NCBI GenBank assembly: GCA_963831645.1
Contig: CAWHQZ010000008.1
Span: 62,001-126,000 of the forward strand
Length of the DNA stretch: 64,000 nt
Direction of reading: 5' to 3'
Source of the DNA: CAWHQZ01 sp963831645
GTDB lineage: Bacteria; Pseudomonadota; Alphaproteobacteria; Rhizobiales; Aestuariivirgaceae
This document shows positions 1 to 9,674 of this stretch, one piece after another. Every line of letters begins with the position of its first letter. Position 1 is the first letter of the stretch. Position numbers and translations under genes: made by a program. The notes under the pieces are model-generated. The model did not search any database, was not told the origin of the DNA, and saw only the letters and a list, made by a program, of their open reading frames with translations.

Positions 1-1694
1 TCGTACTTGCCGCGTGCGACCTCATCGCCCCAGCCCGAGTCGCCCCAAATGCACAACAAGCGCCCGGCCTCGGCGCGAAGCTTCTCCGGGATGGCGGTTC
101 TCAACACCCCCTTGTCGCCAGACTCCACGGCTTCCGGCAGGGCTGATCGAATTTCTTCAAGCAGCGGTTTGGGCCAGCGCAGACGCGGTTCGAGCACGAG
201 CGCGTCGCTGCGCAGGAAATTCACCGCCCCCTGTGTGAGTGATGCAGGCACGGTGCGCCGTTCCGTATGCGTCGTGCAATTCATGCACTTGCCGCACGCC
301 GCCGCATTCGGATCGTCCAACGCGCGGGCCAGGAACTCCATCAGACAACCCCTGTGCTCGACGTAGCGGCGCATCTCCTCCACTTCGTCGCGCCGCAGGC
401 GTGTCACCCGTTCAAAGCGCTCAACATCGGCTTGCCAAGGAGACGCGGTGCGCGAATAGCCGTGTCTGTCGTGCGTCACCGCGCCGTCCACTTCGAGCAG
501 CTTGAGCGCTTTCTCGATCGTGCCACGCCCCTGGTTTAGCTTCGCTCCGACATCATCAATCGTCAGCCGCCCGCGCCCTTCCAGCGCCGTGGCCACTGCC
601 AGCATCACCTCGATCGGCGGAAACGCGGTGCGGATGAAGTAATCCGAAATCTCGTCGTCCTCGCTGCCGCTCAGGAGAATTCCAAACGCCGAATCCATGG
701 CACGACCGGCGCGACCGACTTGTTGGTAGTAGGCCACGACCGAGCCCGGCCGCTGGAAGTGAACCACGAAACCAAGGTCGGGTTTGTCGAAGCCCATGCC
801 GAGCGCGACGGTAGCGACGAGCGCCTTGACTTCGTTGTTGAGCAGTTGCGTTTCGATTTCGATGCGCTCGACCCCTTCGAGGTCGGCGTGATAGGCGCGG
901 GCGGAAAGGTCGTTCGCCCGCAGCCACTCGGCGACGCGGCGCGCGTCCTGGATCGTCAGGCAGTAAACGATGCCGTTGCCCGGCAGCTGCGGGAGGAAAT
1001 GCGCAAGCCACGCAAGCCGGTCGGACTGATGGGCGAGCCGGATGTTGTAAAGCCGGAGCGACGAGCGCACGAGCGGGCCGCGCAGAACGTGGAGTTGCGG
1101 AATTTGCGTTTCGATGTCGCGCACCACGCGGTTGTTGGCGGTTGCGGTCGTACAGAGCACGGGCACGCCGCGCGGCAGCAGTTTCATCATCTGCACGATG
1201 CGGCGGTAGTCCGGGCGGAAATCGTGTCCCCAGTCCGAGATGCAGTGCGCCTCGTCAACCACGAACAACCCGACGCGGCCTTGCAACAGCGGCAACAGTT
1301 TTCGCATGAAGTCCGGGTTGGCCAGCCGCTCCGGCGCTACCATGAGCAGGTCAAGACCGTCGTTCGCAAGCGTTGATTCTATCCCGCCCCATTCCTTCAC
1401 GTTCTCGCTGTGAATCGTAGCCGCGCGCACGCCGAGTTTTTCCGTGGCGAGCAGCTGGTTGCGCATCAGTGACAGGAGCGGGCTGATGAGCAGCGTCGGA
1501 CCTGAACCGGCGGTGCGGAGGATCTTGGTCGCGAGAAAATAGACCACGCTCTTGCCCCAGCCCGTGCTTTGAACAACGAGCAGCCGGCGGCGATGGTTGG
1601 CGATCTGATCAATCGCTTCCCATTGGCCCTCGCGGAACTCTGCGCCGGGACCCAGCATCTTCTTCAAGAGCACAAGTGCTGTGGCCCTATCCAT
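1..1694 (-). CDS. RecQ-family ATP-dependent DNA helicase (3' end outside window)
   Basis: Superfamily 2 3'-5' DNA helicase of the RecQ type, expected to act in repair and recombination. The frame is open from the ATG at 1694 to the window edge, about 564 codons, with no stop. Visible motifs: a variant Walker A QSTGWGKS (residues 42-49), DEAH followed by CISDWGHDFRPDYR (147-160), motif VI QVGRAGR (325-331), then a winged-helix-like stretch and the RecQ zinc-site cysteines near 450, 467, 470 and 473. An in-frame TAG lies 17 codons upstream with no better start between. It begins 123 bases after ftsA on the same strand, where ftsZ would normally be. Without the C-terminus I cannot say whether it is RecQ proper or a RecQ-like paralogue. 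Confidence 0.85.
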   Translation of the reverse strand, partial: MDRATALVLLKKMLGPGAEFREGQWEAIDQIANHRRRLLVVQSTGWGKSVVYFLATKILRTAGSGPTLLISPLLSLMRNQLLATEKLGVRAATIHSENVKEWGGIESTLANDGLDLLMVAPERLANPDFMRKLLPLLQGRVGLFVVDEAHCISDWGHDFRPDYRRIVQMMKLLPRGVPVLCTTATANNRVVRDIETQIPQLHVLRGPLVRSSLRLYNIRLAHQSDRLAWLAHFLPQLPGNGIVYCLTIQDARRVAEWLRANDLSARAYHADLEGVERIEIETQLLNNEVKALVATVALGMGFDKPDLGFVVHFQRPGSVVAYYQQVGRAGRAMDSAFGILLSGSEDDEISDYFIRTAFPPIEVMLAVATALEGRGRLTIDDVGAKLNQGRGTIEKALKLLEVDGAVTHDRHGYSRTASPWQADVERFERVTRLRRDEVEEMRRYVEHRGCLMEFLARALDDPNAAACGKCMNCTTHTERRTVPASLTQGAVNFLRSDALVLEPRLRWPKPLLEEIRSALPEAVESGDKGVLRTAIPEKLRAEAGRLLCIWGDSGWGDEVARGKY

Positions 1695-1817
1695 GAGGGT
1701 TGAAGATGCATGTTCCCCGCCGTCTTGAAAAGTTGCTACGACCGCCTACCGCCGCCGGCGAGTTCGCCCGCCGCCGAACTGCGGCAGCTCACCGTCTTCG
1801 GTTTCGAAAAGAGGACG

Positions 1818-3155
1818 CTAGAAGCTCTCGCGGATCCACTGGCCCACGCGGGCGATGTAGGCGCCGGCGTGTTCCGCGCCCGGGGCCTCCGGCGCGACGG
1901 CGACATGACGGTCGGGATTGAGAGCATGTTCGAGAAGCCCACACGCCACTGACAGGGCGGCGTGCCGGCCTTCCTCGGGCATGGCCTCGTAGTGCTTGGG
2001 CACGCCGCAGCGCACCATGCCGCCGAGAATTCGACTCGCCAGCTCGCGCACTCCCGACAACTGGCTCGATCCGCCGGCGATGACGATGCGGCCGCCTGCC
2101 AGCTTGGCGGCCGGCGATGCGGCAAGCCGGTCGCGAACCAGCTCGAGGATTTCCTCGACCCGCGGCCGGATAATTCCGGTCAGCATCGAGCGCGGCACCT
2201 TGTTCAGATGGTCGAATTCCTTCTCGCCCAGAAGAGGAAATCCGACATAGTCAAGCTCGTCGTTGGTGACTGCCAGAGCCGAGCCATGCAGCGTCTTCAG
2301 GCGCTCCGCGTGGGCGACGCTCGTCGACAGGCCGCGCGCGATGTCGTTGGTGATATGCTGGCCGCCGACCGGTATGACGTCGGCAAACACCAGGTTGCCG
2401 TCGTGAAATGCGGCGATGCCGGTCGTGGCGCCTCCCATTTCGAGGTAGCTCACGCCCAGCGCCTTCTCATCGTCGACAAGCACCGAACGGGCGCCGGCGT
2501 AGGGCGCGATCACGTATCCTTTCACATCGAGATGGCAGCGGCCGATCGCCTGGGCGAGGTTCATCAGCGCCCCCGGCTCGACGGTCACTACATTGAGCTC
2601 GGCCGACAGGGTTTGGCCGAACATACCGAGCGGCTGTCGTACCCCGTGGGCATCGTCGAGATGAAACTGTACCGGGGTTGCGTGCAGCACGACGCGTTTG
2701 TCCGGCGAAACCTGGTGCGCCGCTGCGGCGAGCGCGCGCTGGACGTCGACCGGCAACACATCGCTGCCGGTGACCGGCGTATGGCCGCGATAGGTGCGGC
2801 ACTGCGGCCGGCCGCCGGAGACGCTAGCGAACACTTCGCCGATGCCGAAGCCCGCCATCCGCTCGGCTGCGTCCACCGCGAGCCGGACGGCCTTCTCTGT
2901 TTCGGCCACGTCAACGATGACCCCGGCTCTGATGCCGCGTGCAGCCTGATGGCCGAAACCCAGAATCCTGAGCTCCGGGCGCGCGTTTTCAGTGATTGCG
3001 GCATGTCGCGAAACTACCGGCTCGGCGATCAGGCAGCAAACCTTGGTGCTGCCAACGTCGATCGCCGCCAGGGTCGAACTGCCCGACCTTATCTCGCGCG
3101 TCGCACGGGCTCTTGTCGCTCTGCGCGCCCGGTCGGGAAACTGCACTACTTCCAT
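1818..3155 (-). CDS. ftsA: Cell division protein FtsA
   Basis: Actin-like ATPase that tethers FtsZ filaments to the membrane and recruits the divisome. The ATG at 3155 gives 445 residues; a longer upstream reading is open but runs deep into ftsQ, so the shorter start, 15 bases after the ftsQ stop, is preferred. The phosphate-1 loop DVGSTK is at residues 33-38 after a basic N-terminal extension typical of Rhizobiales FtsA. A second nucleotide-binding segment, EMGGATTGIA, and the adenosine motif IAGGSSQLSG follow. The C-terminus ARVGQWIRESF fits the membrane-binding amphipathic helix. It is the last gene of the dcw run. ftsZ, its usual downstream partner, is absent here. Confidence 0.95.
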   Translation of the reverse strand: MEVVQFPDRARRATRARATREIRSGSSTLAAIDVGSTKVCCLIAEPVVSRHAAITENARPELRILGFGHQAARGIRAGVIVDVAETEKAVRLAVDAAERMAGFGIGEVFASVSGGRPQCRTYRGHTPVTGSDVLPVDVQRALAAAAHQVSPDKRVVLHATPVQFHLDDAHGVRQPLGMFGQTLSAELNVVTVEPGALMNLAQAIGRCHLDVKGYVIAPYAGARSVLVDDEKALGVSYLEMGGATTGIAAFHDGNLVFADVIPVGGQHITNDIARGLSTSVAHAERLKTLHGSALAVTNDELDYVGFPLLGEKEFDHLNKVPRSMLTGIIRPRVEEILELVRDRLAASPAAKLAGGRIVIAGGSSQLSGVRELASRILGGMVRCGVPKHYEAMPEEGRHAALSVACGLLEHALNPDRHVAVAPEAPGAEHAGAYIARVGQWIRESF

Positions 3156-3169
3156 TACTCTGAGATCCT

Positions 3170-4039
3170 CTAACGCACCTGTTCCGGATCGAGACGCGCG
3201 CGGGTCTCCCTGCCGGGCTCGCTCGCCGGCACGACGACCGCCTGACCCTCGATACGCAAATCCACGCTCAGAACTCCTTTGGCCAGCAATCCCTGCTCGC
3301 GATCGAGCCGGGCGATCCACGCCATCGCTTCATCGATCCCTGTTTCCGGCAGCAACACCCTTACATTGTTGGGAAAATAGAGATTCCAACGTCGGCCGCC
3401 GACGCGCGCCGCACCCTGCAGTTTTGATCCTAGAGTGGAATAGGATGCCAAACTGTTAACGAGCTCGAAGGCCGCCGCCTGGGCGCCTTCGCCGGCGACG
3501 AGGGGCAGCCTGGCAGCGAGCGCGCCGGGCTCCATGCTCATTGCCGTGCCGGTGTGATCGATCACGTAGTAGGCGCCGTCACGCTGCCAGATGGCGAACG
3601 GCTCGCGCTCGGTAACCTCGATCTCGAGCTGGTTGGGAAAAACCGTCTTGACCTCGGCCCGCTCCACCCAGTCGATGTTCTCGAGCCGCTTGCGCGCCTC
3701 TTCGGGGTCAAAGGTGATGAGCGGGGAGCCAGGCTCGATCCCGAGCGCCGCCAGCACGGTGCGCGGCGACTGCCGTTTGAGACCGCCGATTCTGATCGTC
3801 TGCGCCGAGCGGCCGAGAATCGCCGCGATGCGACCGGTGATCGTCTGCACTTCGACGCCCGGCGCTGCGAGATGCCCGCCTCTTTCGAGGCTGAAGCCGA
3901 TCGAAACCGCCAGCAGCGAACAGGCCGACAGCCGCGTCACCGCTCGGACGAGGCGCCGGTTCCCGAATTGCAGCCAGCCTGTTCTCCAGCGCCGCCGCCG
4001 GTAGACACGTGCCACGGATCTCTGCGGTTCCGACATCAT
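3170..4039 (-). CDS. ftsQ: Cell division protein FtsQ
   Basis: Bitopic divisome protein bridging early and late division proteins with FtsB/FtsL. The ATG at 4039 overlaps the ddl stop (stop TGA inside ATGATG), giving 289 residues; an in-frame ATG at 4069 would add ten. A basic cytoplasmic N-terminus is followed by one membrane segment around residues 33-50, then a POTRA region (IRIGGLKRQSPRTVLAALG) and the FtsQ beta domain with EVTEREPFAIWQRDG. The overlap implies translational coupling to ddl. Confidence 0.92.
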   Translation of the reverse strand: MMSEPQRSVARVYRRRRWRTGWLQFGNRRLVRAVTRLSACSLLAVSIGFSLERGGHLAAPGVEVQTITGRIAAILGRSAQTIRIGGLKRQSPRTVLAALGIEPGSPLITFDPEEARKRLENIDWVERAEVKTVFPNQLEIEVTEREPFAIWQRDGAYYVIDHTGTAMSMEPGALAARLPLVAGEGAQAAAFELVNSLASYSTLGSKLQGAARVGGRRWNLYFPNNVRVLLPETGIDEAMAWIARLDREQGLLAKGVLSVDLRIEGQAVVVPASEPGRETRARLDPEQVR

Positions 4040-4974
4040 CGGTTTATCGAGGCGTCCTCGACCATCCATGACACCAGCTGCTCGAAGGTATGTCCGGCAT
4101 GCTGGGCCAGCTCCGGTACGAGCGAAGTTCCGGTCATGCCCGGCTGGGTATTGACCTCGAGGAGGATGAGCTCGTTTTCACCCCCGGGAGTATCGTTGTA
4201 GCGAAAGTCGGCGCGGCTCACTCCCCGGCAACCCAGGCACGCATGGGCGGTCAGCGCATGCTGCTGCACCCGCCGATAGATTTCGTATGGCACCGGCGCC
4301 GGCAGGACATGGTTTGAAGCGCCGGGCGAATATTTCGCCTCGTAATCGTAGAAGCCGACGCGGGGAACGATTTCGATCACTCCCAGCGCCACATCGCCCA
4401 TCACCGCGCAGGTCAGCTCCTTGCCCGGCACGAACCTCTCGACCATGACTTTGTCGCCGTAGAGCTTTCTTTGCTTGAGGAGCGTCGTTACCGGGCCGTT
4501 GGCGCCCACCGGAACGATGTGCACGCCCACACTCGATCCCTCTGCCACGGGCTTGACCACGTAGGGCAGCTCCATCGGATGGCTGCTGGCCGCCGTTTCA
4601 ATGTCGACGAGGCGGCTGTCGGCGACCGGCAGTCCGGCGCTGCGAAAAACGCTCTTCGACTTTTCCTTGTTCATCGCCACTGCGGAGGCGAGCACACCCG
4701 AATGCGTGTAGGGAATCTCGAGGGTCTCGAGAATGCCCTGGACGGTGCCGTCCTCGCCCCAGCGGCCATGCAGGGCATTGAATGCGACGTCGGGTTTCAG
4801 ATCGGCCAGCACCGCCGCCACGTCACGCTTCACGTCGATGGAGGTGACCTTGTAGCCGGCATGGCGCAGGGCCTGATGGCAGGCCCTTCCGGACATCAGA
4901 CTGACCTCGCGCTCCGCCGACCAGCCGCCCATCAGCACGGCGACATGCAGTTCTTCCGGAGCTTTGCTCTTCAT
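4036..4974 (-). CDS. ddl: D-alanine--D-alanine ligase
   Basis: ATP-grasp ligase making the D-Ala-D-Ala dipeptide that MurF adds to UDP-MurNAc-tripeptide. 312 residues, normal for DdlB. N-terminal VAVLMGGWSAEREVS carries the conserved glutamate of the substrate loop. The ATP-grasp core shows YVVKPVAEGSSVGV and the metal-binding C-terminal LLEVNTQPGMTGTSLVP. It lies between murB and ftsQ as in other alphaproteobacterial dcw clusters and overlaps the ftsQ start. Confidence 0.96.
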   Translation of the reverse strand: MKSKAPEELHVAVLMGGWSAEREVSLMSGRACHQALRHAGYKVTSIDVKRDVAAVLADLKPDVAFNALHGRWGEDGTVQGILETLEIPYTHSGVLASAVAMNKEKSKSVFRSAGLPVADSRLVDIETAASSHPMELPYVVKPVAEGSSVGVHIVPVGANGPVTTLLKQRKLYGDKVMVERFVPGKELTCAVMGDVALGVIEIVPRVGFYDYEAKYSPGASNHVLPAPVPYEIYRRVQQHALTAHACLGCRGVSRADFRYNDTPGGENELILLEVNTQPGMTGTSLVPELAQHAGHTFEQLVSWMVEDASINR

Positions 4975-5029
4975 TGGTCCATTCCAGCCCCAGCGATAGG
5001 ACCCTTGGATGTGTGCATACTAAAGCGCA

Positions 5030-5947
5030 TCAAGCCGCCACCCCGATGCGCTTGATTTCCCACTCGAGCGCAACCCCGGTCGCCTCTCGTACCCGCCGGC
5101 GGACTGTTTCGCCAAGCTCCTCGATCTCGGCCGAGGTAGCCCCGCCATCGTTGATGAGGAAGTTGCAATGCAGTTCCGACACGCGCGCAGCGCCGTTGCG
5201 CAGGCCACGCAGGCCTGCCGCGTCGATGAGCTGCCAGGCTTTGTGATGCGGCGGATTCTTGAAGGTTGAGCCGCCGGTTCGGCTCTTCACCGGCTGCGTT
5301 GCCTCCCGTCGCGAGGTGATCTCCTCCATCGCCCTGGCGATTTCCGCTGCCGAGCCCGGCTCGCCGCGCAGTAGCGCGGCAGTGAACACCAGACCCTCCG
5401 GCGCGCCGCAGTGACGGTAGCTGAACTGCATGTCGGCATTGGAGAGCACGACCTTGTTCCCTTTCCGATCGACGGCCCGAACCTCCACCACCACGTCCTT
5501 CGTTTCGCCGCCGTAGGCTCCCCCGTTCATGCGCAGTGCCCCGCCGATGGTGCCGGGTATACCTCTCAGAAACGTTAATCCGGAGATATCGTGCTCGAGG
5601 GCGAAGCGTGCAACCTTGACGTCCGGGACCGCCGCGCCGCACGCGACGCGCCAGGAGTCCTTGACGTCGATCTGGCCGAACCCACGGCCAAGCCTGATGA
5701 CCACCCCACGCACGCCGCCGTCACGCACCAGAAGGTTGGACCCGACACCCACCGCATTGACCTCCACATCGGCGGGAAGAGCGCTCAGGAAAGCCGCCAG
5801 ATCGTCTTCGTCGGCAGGCGTGAACAGAACCTCGGCCGGACCCCCGGTGCGAAACCAGGTGAGGTCGGCAAGCGCACGGTCGGGCTCGAGGCGTCCGCGG
5901 GCAGGCGGCAGCCGGGCGAGCAGCGCTTTACCGTCGGCAGCGGTCAT
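5030..5947 (-). CDS. murB: UDP-N-acetylenolpyruvoylglucosamine reductase MurB
   Basis: FAD-dependent reductase producing UDP-MurNAc. 305 residues. FAD-binding signatures are present: WFRTGGPAEVLFTP near residue 31, then GVGSNLLVRDGGVRGVVIRL. The substrate-binding C-terminal domain shows SYRHC, GGSTFKNPPHHKAWQLIDAA and LHCNFLIN. The compact C-terminal domain and the SYRH element fit type II MurB. The start overlaps the murC stop by four bases (ATGA). Confidence 0.96.
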   Translation of the reverse strand: MTAADGKALLARLPPARGRLEPDRALADLTWFRTGGPAEVLFTPADEDDLAAFLSALPADVEVNAVGVGSNLLVRDGGVRGVVIRLGRGFGQIDVKDSWRVACGAAVPDVKVARFALEHDISGLTFLRGIPGTIGGALRMNGGAYGGETKDVVVEVRAVDRKGNKVVLSNADMQFSYRHCGAPEGLVFTAALLRGEPGSAAEIARAMEEITSRREATQPVKSRTGGSTFKNPPHHKAWQLIDAAGLRGLRNGAARVSELHCNFLINDGGATSAEIEELGETVRRRVREATGVALEWEIKRIGVAA

Positions 5948-7386
5948 TGCCGGACAGCTGCCTCATTCAAGCCCGCCAGTTCGCTGGGCAGCGCCTGTGC
6001 CCACTGTGTGATGGTGCCCGCTCCCAGGCAAACGACGATGTCGCCGTCGGCGACGAGGCTGGATACCAGTGGGGCGAGCGTTTCCGGCGCATCGATCCTG
6101 TGCACCTGGCGGTGGCCGCGCGCCCGCATGCCGTCGGCCAGAGCTTCGTGGGTGGCGCCGGCGATCGGATCCTCGCCGGCGGCATAGACCGGCGCCACGA
6201 TGACGGCATCGGCGTCGTTGAAGCACGTGCAGAATTCGTCGAACAGGCTGGCCAGCCGCGTATAGCGATGCGGCTGCACGACCGCTATCACCTTGCCCCG
6301 GGTGACCGCACGCGACGCCCTGAGCACGGCTGCGATCTCGACCGGATGGTGGCCGTAGTCATCGAACACGGCAACGCCTTGATGAGTGCCGGTGTGGGTG
6401 AATCTGCGCTTGACCCCGGTGAACGCCTTGAGACCCTTCCGGATTTGTTCATCGCCGACGCCGAGCTCGCACGCCACGGCCAGCGCCGCTGTTGCATTGA
6501 GCGCATTGTGATCGCCTGGCATGGCGAGCGTCAGTCCCTGCATGACGCGCGAGGAACCGGAGCGCCGGTCCGACAGGGCAACGCTGAATCGGGTCTCGCC
6601 TTCTTCAAAGCTCGGATCGATCAGCCGGATGTCGGCTTGCGGGCTGCGTCCGTAGGTGATCACCTGCCGGTCGCGTACGCGCCCGATCAGCGCCTGGACC
6701 TCGGGATGATCGATGCACATCACGGCAAAGCCGTAGAACGGAATGTTTTCGACAAACGCCAGATAGGCCTGCCGTGCTGCATCGAACGTTCCATAGTGGT
6801 CGAGGTGTTCAGGATCGAGGTTGGTGACGATGACGATGTCGGCCGGCAGCTTGACGAACGTGCCGTCCGACTCATCGGACTCAACCACCATCCAGTCGCC
6901 TTTGCCCAGGCGCGCATTGGTGCCGTAGGCATTGATGATGCCGCCGTTGATGACGGTGGGGTCGAAGCCGCCTGCATCGAGCAGGGCCGCGACCAGGGAG
7001 GTCGTCGTCGTCTTGCCGTGTGTGCCGCCGATGGCGATGCAGGACTTGAAGCGCATCAGCTCCGCCAACATTTCGGCCCGCCGCACCACCGGCAGGGTTT
7101 TTTCGCGCGCCGTCCTGAGTTCCGGATTGTCCTCCTTGACGGCCGAGGAAACCACCACGACCCGGGCATTCTCCAGGTGTTCTGCAGCGTGTCCGATGGT
7201 GACCGCGATGCCGCTCTTCCTGAGCCGCGCGACGTTGTAGTTATCGGCCAGGTCGGAACCCTGCACGGTATAGCCGAGCGTGTTCATGACCTCCGCAATC
7301 CCGCTCATGCCGATGCCGCCGATGCCGATGAAATGAATGGGTCCGACGTCGCGCGGAAGCTTCATGGCGTGGGCCCGGGTCGGCAT
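5944..7386 (-). CDS. murC: UDP-N-acetylmuramate--L-alanine ligase MurC
   Basis: Adds L-Ala to UDP-MurNAc in the cytoplasm. 480 residues from the first ATG at 7386; an internal ATG at 7365 (MKLPRDVG) would match the usual Mur N-terminus more closely. Domain 1 has HFIGIGGIGMSGIAEVM, the ATP loop is AIGGTHGKTTTTSLVAALL, and the C-terminal domain begins near FDDYGHHPVEI. It is separated from murG by three bases and overlaps murB by four, so it is clearly cotranscribed. Confidence 0.97.
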   Translation of the reverse strand: MPTRAHAMKLPRDVGPIHFIGIGGIGMSGIAEVMNTLGYTVQGSDLADNYNVARLRKSGIAVTIGHAAEHLENARVVVVSSAVKEDNPELRTAREKTLPVVRRAEMLAELMRFKSCIAIGGTHGKTTTTSLVAALLDAGGFDPTVINGGIINAYGTNARLGKGDWMVVESDESDGTFVKLPADIVIVTNLDPEHLDHYGTFDAARQAYLAFVENIPFYGFAVMCIDHPEVQALIGRVRDRQVITYGRSPQADIRLIDPSFEEGETRFSVALSDRRSGSSRVMQGLTLAMPGDHNALNATAALAVACELGVGDEQIRKGLKAFTGVKRRFTHTGTHQGVAVFDDYGHHPVEIAAVLRASRAVTRGKVIAVVQPHRYTRLASLFDEFCTCFNDADAVIVAPVYAAGEDPIAGATHEALADGMRARGHRQVHRIDAPETLAPLVSSLVADGDIVVCLGAGTITQWAQALPSELAGLNEAAVRQ

Positions 7387-7389
7387 TTC

Positions 7390-8520
7390 TCAGTCGTCCT
7401 TCATCGGGCGGGCGAGACTGGCGACCAGATCGGCCAGCCGCTCCGCCGCATCCGGAACCCCTGCCAGCAGGGCGGCCGTTGCTGCAGCGACGAGGTCCGA
7501 ATCCTGGTAGCGCAGCCGCGTGATGAGGGCGGCCAACTCAGCCGGGGTGATCTCGGACTGCGGCAACAGCCAGCCGGCGCCGCTGCCGGAGAATTTCTGC
7601 GCGTTGCGCAACTGGTCATTGTCGATGGCATGGGGCAGCGGCACCAGTATGGCCGGCCTGCCGATGGTTGAAAGCTCGGCGATCGTCGAGGCCCCGGACC
7701 GGCACAGGACGAGATGGGCATCGGCAATGTGCTTCGGCAGGTCCGCAAAAAACGGTTTTACCTCGTGTTCGACGTTGAGACGCTCGAAGGTGGCGCGAAG
7801 CCGCTCCACGTCCTCCGCACGGCATTGCTGGGTGATCCGCAAGCGCCGGCGCATGGCTGCGGGCATCTCGGCGACCGTATCCGGCATGATGTCGGCGAAG
7901 AACTTGGCGCCCTGGCTGCCGCCGAAAACCAGCAGCCGGAATTGCCGGTCCGCGGCAGGCCTTTCATAAGGCTCGCCGGCAACCTCCCGCACCAGATTGC
8001 GTACCGGGTTTCCCGTCACCATGACTTTGGAGCTGAACGCCGGGTTCAGATTGGCCACCGATGCAAACGACGAGGCGATCACGGTCGCAAATTTCGACAG
8101 CGCCCGGTTTGCCCTGCCCAGCACCGCGTTTTGCTCGTGTATCACGCTCGGCACGTTCAGTCGCATGCCCGCGAGCATCGACGGAAACGATGGATAGCCC
8201 CCGAACCCGACGATCGCCACCGGCTTGACGTAGAGCAGGATGGTTCTGGACAGGTTGTACCCGCGCCATAGCTTGAACAGACGCACCGGCAGCTTCCATG
8301 GCTGCCGCAGTCCAAGGGTCGCCGACGGGATGTCGTAGATCTGGTCGGCGGGGAATTTCGCTCCGTAGTCGCGCACCCGATGGTCGGTCATCAGATGCAC
8401 CGAGTAGTCACGCCGCGCCAGCTCTTCGGCCAGCGCCTGGGCCGGAAACAGATGACCCCCCGTCCCGCCCGCGGCGATCACCACGGCGCCGTTTCCGCCC
8501 TTGCGCGACTTCGCCGCCAT
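7390..8520 (-). CDS. murG: MurG, UDP-GlcNAc transferase to lipid I (lipid II synthase)
   Basis: GT28-family glycosyltransferase on the inner face of the cytoplasmic membrane; converts lipid I to lipid II. 376 residues. The N-terminal glycine-rich loop AAGGTGGHLFPAQALAEEL and the C-terminal donor site RSGASTIAELSTIGRP followed by LVPLPHAIDNDQ are clear. A short lysine/arginine-rich N-terminal extension precedes the first strand. It sits five bases from ftsW and three from murC. Confidence 0.97.
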   Translation of the reverse strand: MAAKSRKGGNGAVVIAAGGTGGHLFPAQALAEELARRDYSVHLMTDHRVRDYGAKFPADQIYDIPSATLGLRQPWKLPVRLFKLWRGYNLSRTILLYVKPVAIVGFGGYPSFPSMLAGMRLNVPSVIHEQNAVLGRANRALSKFATVIASSFASVANLNPAFSSKVMVTGNPVRNLVREVAGEPYERPAADRQFRLLVFGGSQGAKFFADIMPDTVAEMPAAMRRRLRITQQCRAEDVERLRATFERLNVEHEVKPFFADLPKHIADAHLVLCRSGASTIAELSTIGRPAILVPLPHAIDNDQLRNAQKFSGSGAGWLLPQSEITPAELAALITRLRYQDSDLVAAATAALLAGVPDAAERLADLVASLARPMKDD

Positions 8521-8525
8521 GCGTC

Positions 8526-9671
8526 TTACGCCCCAGCGGTCGGGACGATCGTCGCCGGCAACGCCGTGCGCGGACGGCGGCGTCCGAATACGAGGATCAA
8601 CCCCATCGTAAACGCCATGGACAGGAGCGACGACCCGCCATAGGAAACGAAGGGCAGCGTCATGCCCTTGGCCGGCAGCAGCGACAGGTTCACCGCCATA
8701 TTGATGACCGCCTGCAGCCCGAACACCGACACCAGTCCCGCCAGCACCAGCACCACGAACGGATCACTTTCATTCAAGGCACGCATCAGCACCCGGATGA
8801 CGATCAGGGCGAATAGACAAAGCAGGACCGCGCCGGCGACAAAGCCGAACTCCTCCCCGACCACCGAAAAAATGAAGTCGGAATGAGCATCCGGCAGTAC
8901 CCGTTTGGCGACGCCGCCGCCCGGACCCGTTCCGAAGAGCCCACCATTGTGGAAGGCCTGCATGGCGGTATCCACCTGGAAGGTATCGCCCTGTTCCGGG
9001 CGAAAGAACCGGTCGATACGCGACGACACGTGCGGCAACGTGCTGTACGCCACTGCCGCAGCCGTCGCCGCCAGAGCGGCGAGCCCGCCCAGCGTGGCCC
9101 ACGGTATGCCGTACACGAACAGCATCACCGCGAACACAGCGACCACCAGGACCGTCTGCCCGACATCGGGCTGCAGCACCAAAAGCACGACCGTTACGCC
9201 GAACAGCAAAAACGCCAGCAGCGGCCCGGGCATATCGGGCCGGCGAGTGCGCTCCGACAGCAGCCAGGCGGTGATGACGGCAAACGCCGGCTTGACGAAC
9301 TCGGACGGCTGAAAACTGAGCGGACCAATGTCGATCCAGCGATGGGCGCCGTTGATCTCCGGTCCGAACATGATGGCGGCAGCCGTGAGCCCGATGCCGC
9401 CGAACAGGCACCACAACGCCACCCATCGCGCCTGCCGCTCGTCGAGCAGGGAGGTTGCGATCAGAACCACCACCGCAGGAAAGAGGTAGGCGAGCTGACG
9501 CCTGGCGAAATGAAACGAATCGAGCCCGAGGCGCTCTGCCACGGGCGGGCTCGCCGCAAGGGTGATGATGACTCCGGCGGCGATCAGCAGCAGCACGGTG
9601 GTGAGCAGAACGCGATCCGTCGTGTACCACCAGGTGGCGAAAAGTCCGCGGTCGCTTCGTCTGATCAGCAT
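8526..9671 (-). CDS. ftsW: Septal peptidoglycan glycosyltransferase FtsW (SEDS family)
   Basis: Multi-spanning SEDS protein that polymerises lipid II at the septum together with FtsI. 381 residues with about ten hydrophobic segments. The family signature at the C-terminus, FVSYGGSSLLSMAFTMGLIL, and the extracytoplasmic loop around HVSSRIDRFFRPEQGDTFQ with the conserved aspartate region are present. It is three bases from the murD stop side and five from murG. Confidence 0.95.
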   Translation of the reverse strand: MLIRRSDRGLFATWWYTTDRVLLTTVLLLIAAGVIITLAASPPVAERLGLDSFHFARRQLAYLFPAVVVLIATSLLDERQARWVALWCLFGGIGLTAAAIMFGPEINGAHRWIDIGPLSFQPSEFVKPAFAVITAWLLSERTRRPDMPGPLLAFLLFGVTVVLLVLQPDVGQTVLVVAVFAVMLFVYGIPWATLGGLAALAATAAAVAYSTLPHVSSRIDRFFRPEQGDTFQVDTAMQAFHNGGLFGTGPGGGVAKRVLPDAHSDFIFSVVGEEFGFVAGAVLLCLFALIVIRVLMRALNESDPFVVLVLAGLVSVFGLQAVINMAVNLSLLPAKGMTLPFVSYGGSSLLSMAFTMGLILVFGRRRPRTALPATIVPTAGA

Positions 9672-9674
9672 GGG

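Noticed and set aside
1695..1817. Terminator or degraded ftsZ start between ftsA and the helicase
   Set aside because: Only a weak GGCGA/TCGCC hairpin without a T-run, and no FtsZ-like peptide in any frame.
5947..7671. 574-codon plus-strand ORF
   Set aside because: Antisense to murC and the end of murG, whose families are certain; long mirror frames are common in GC-rich DNA.
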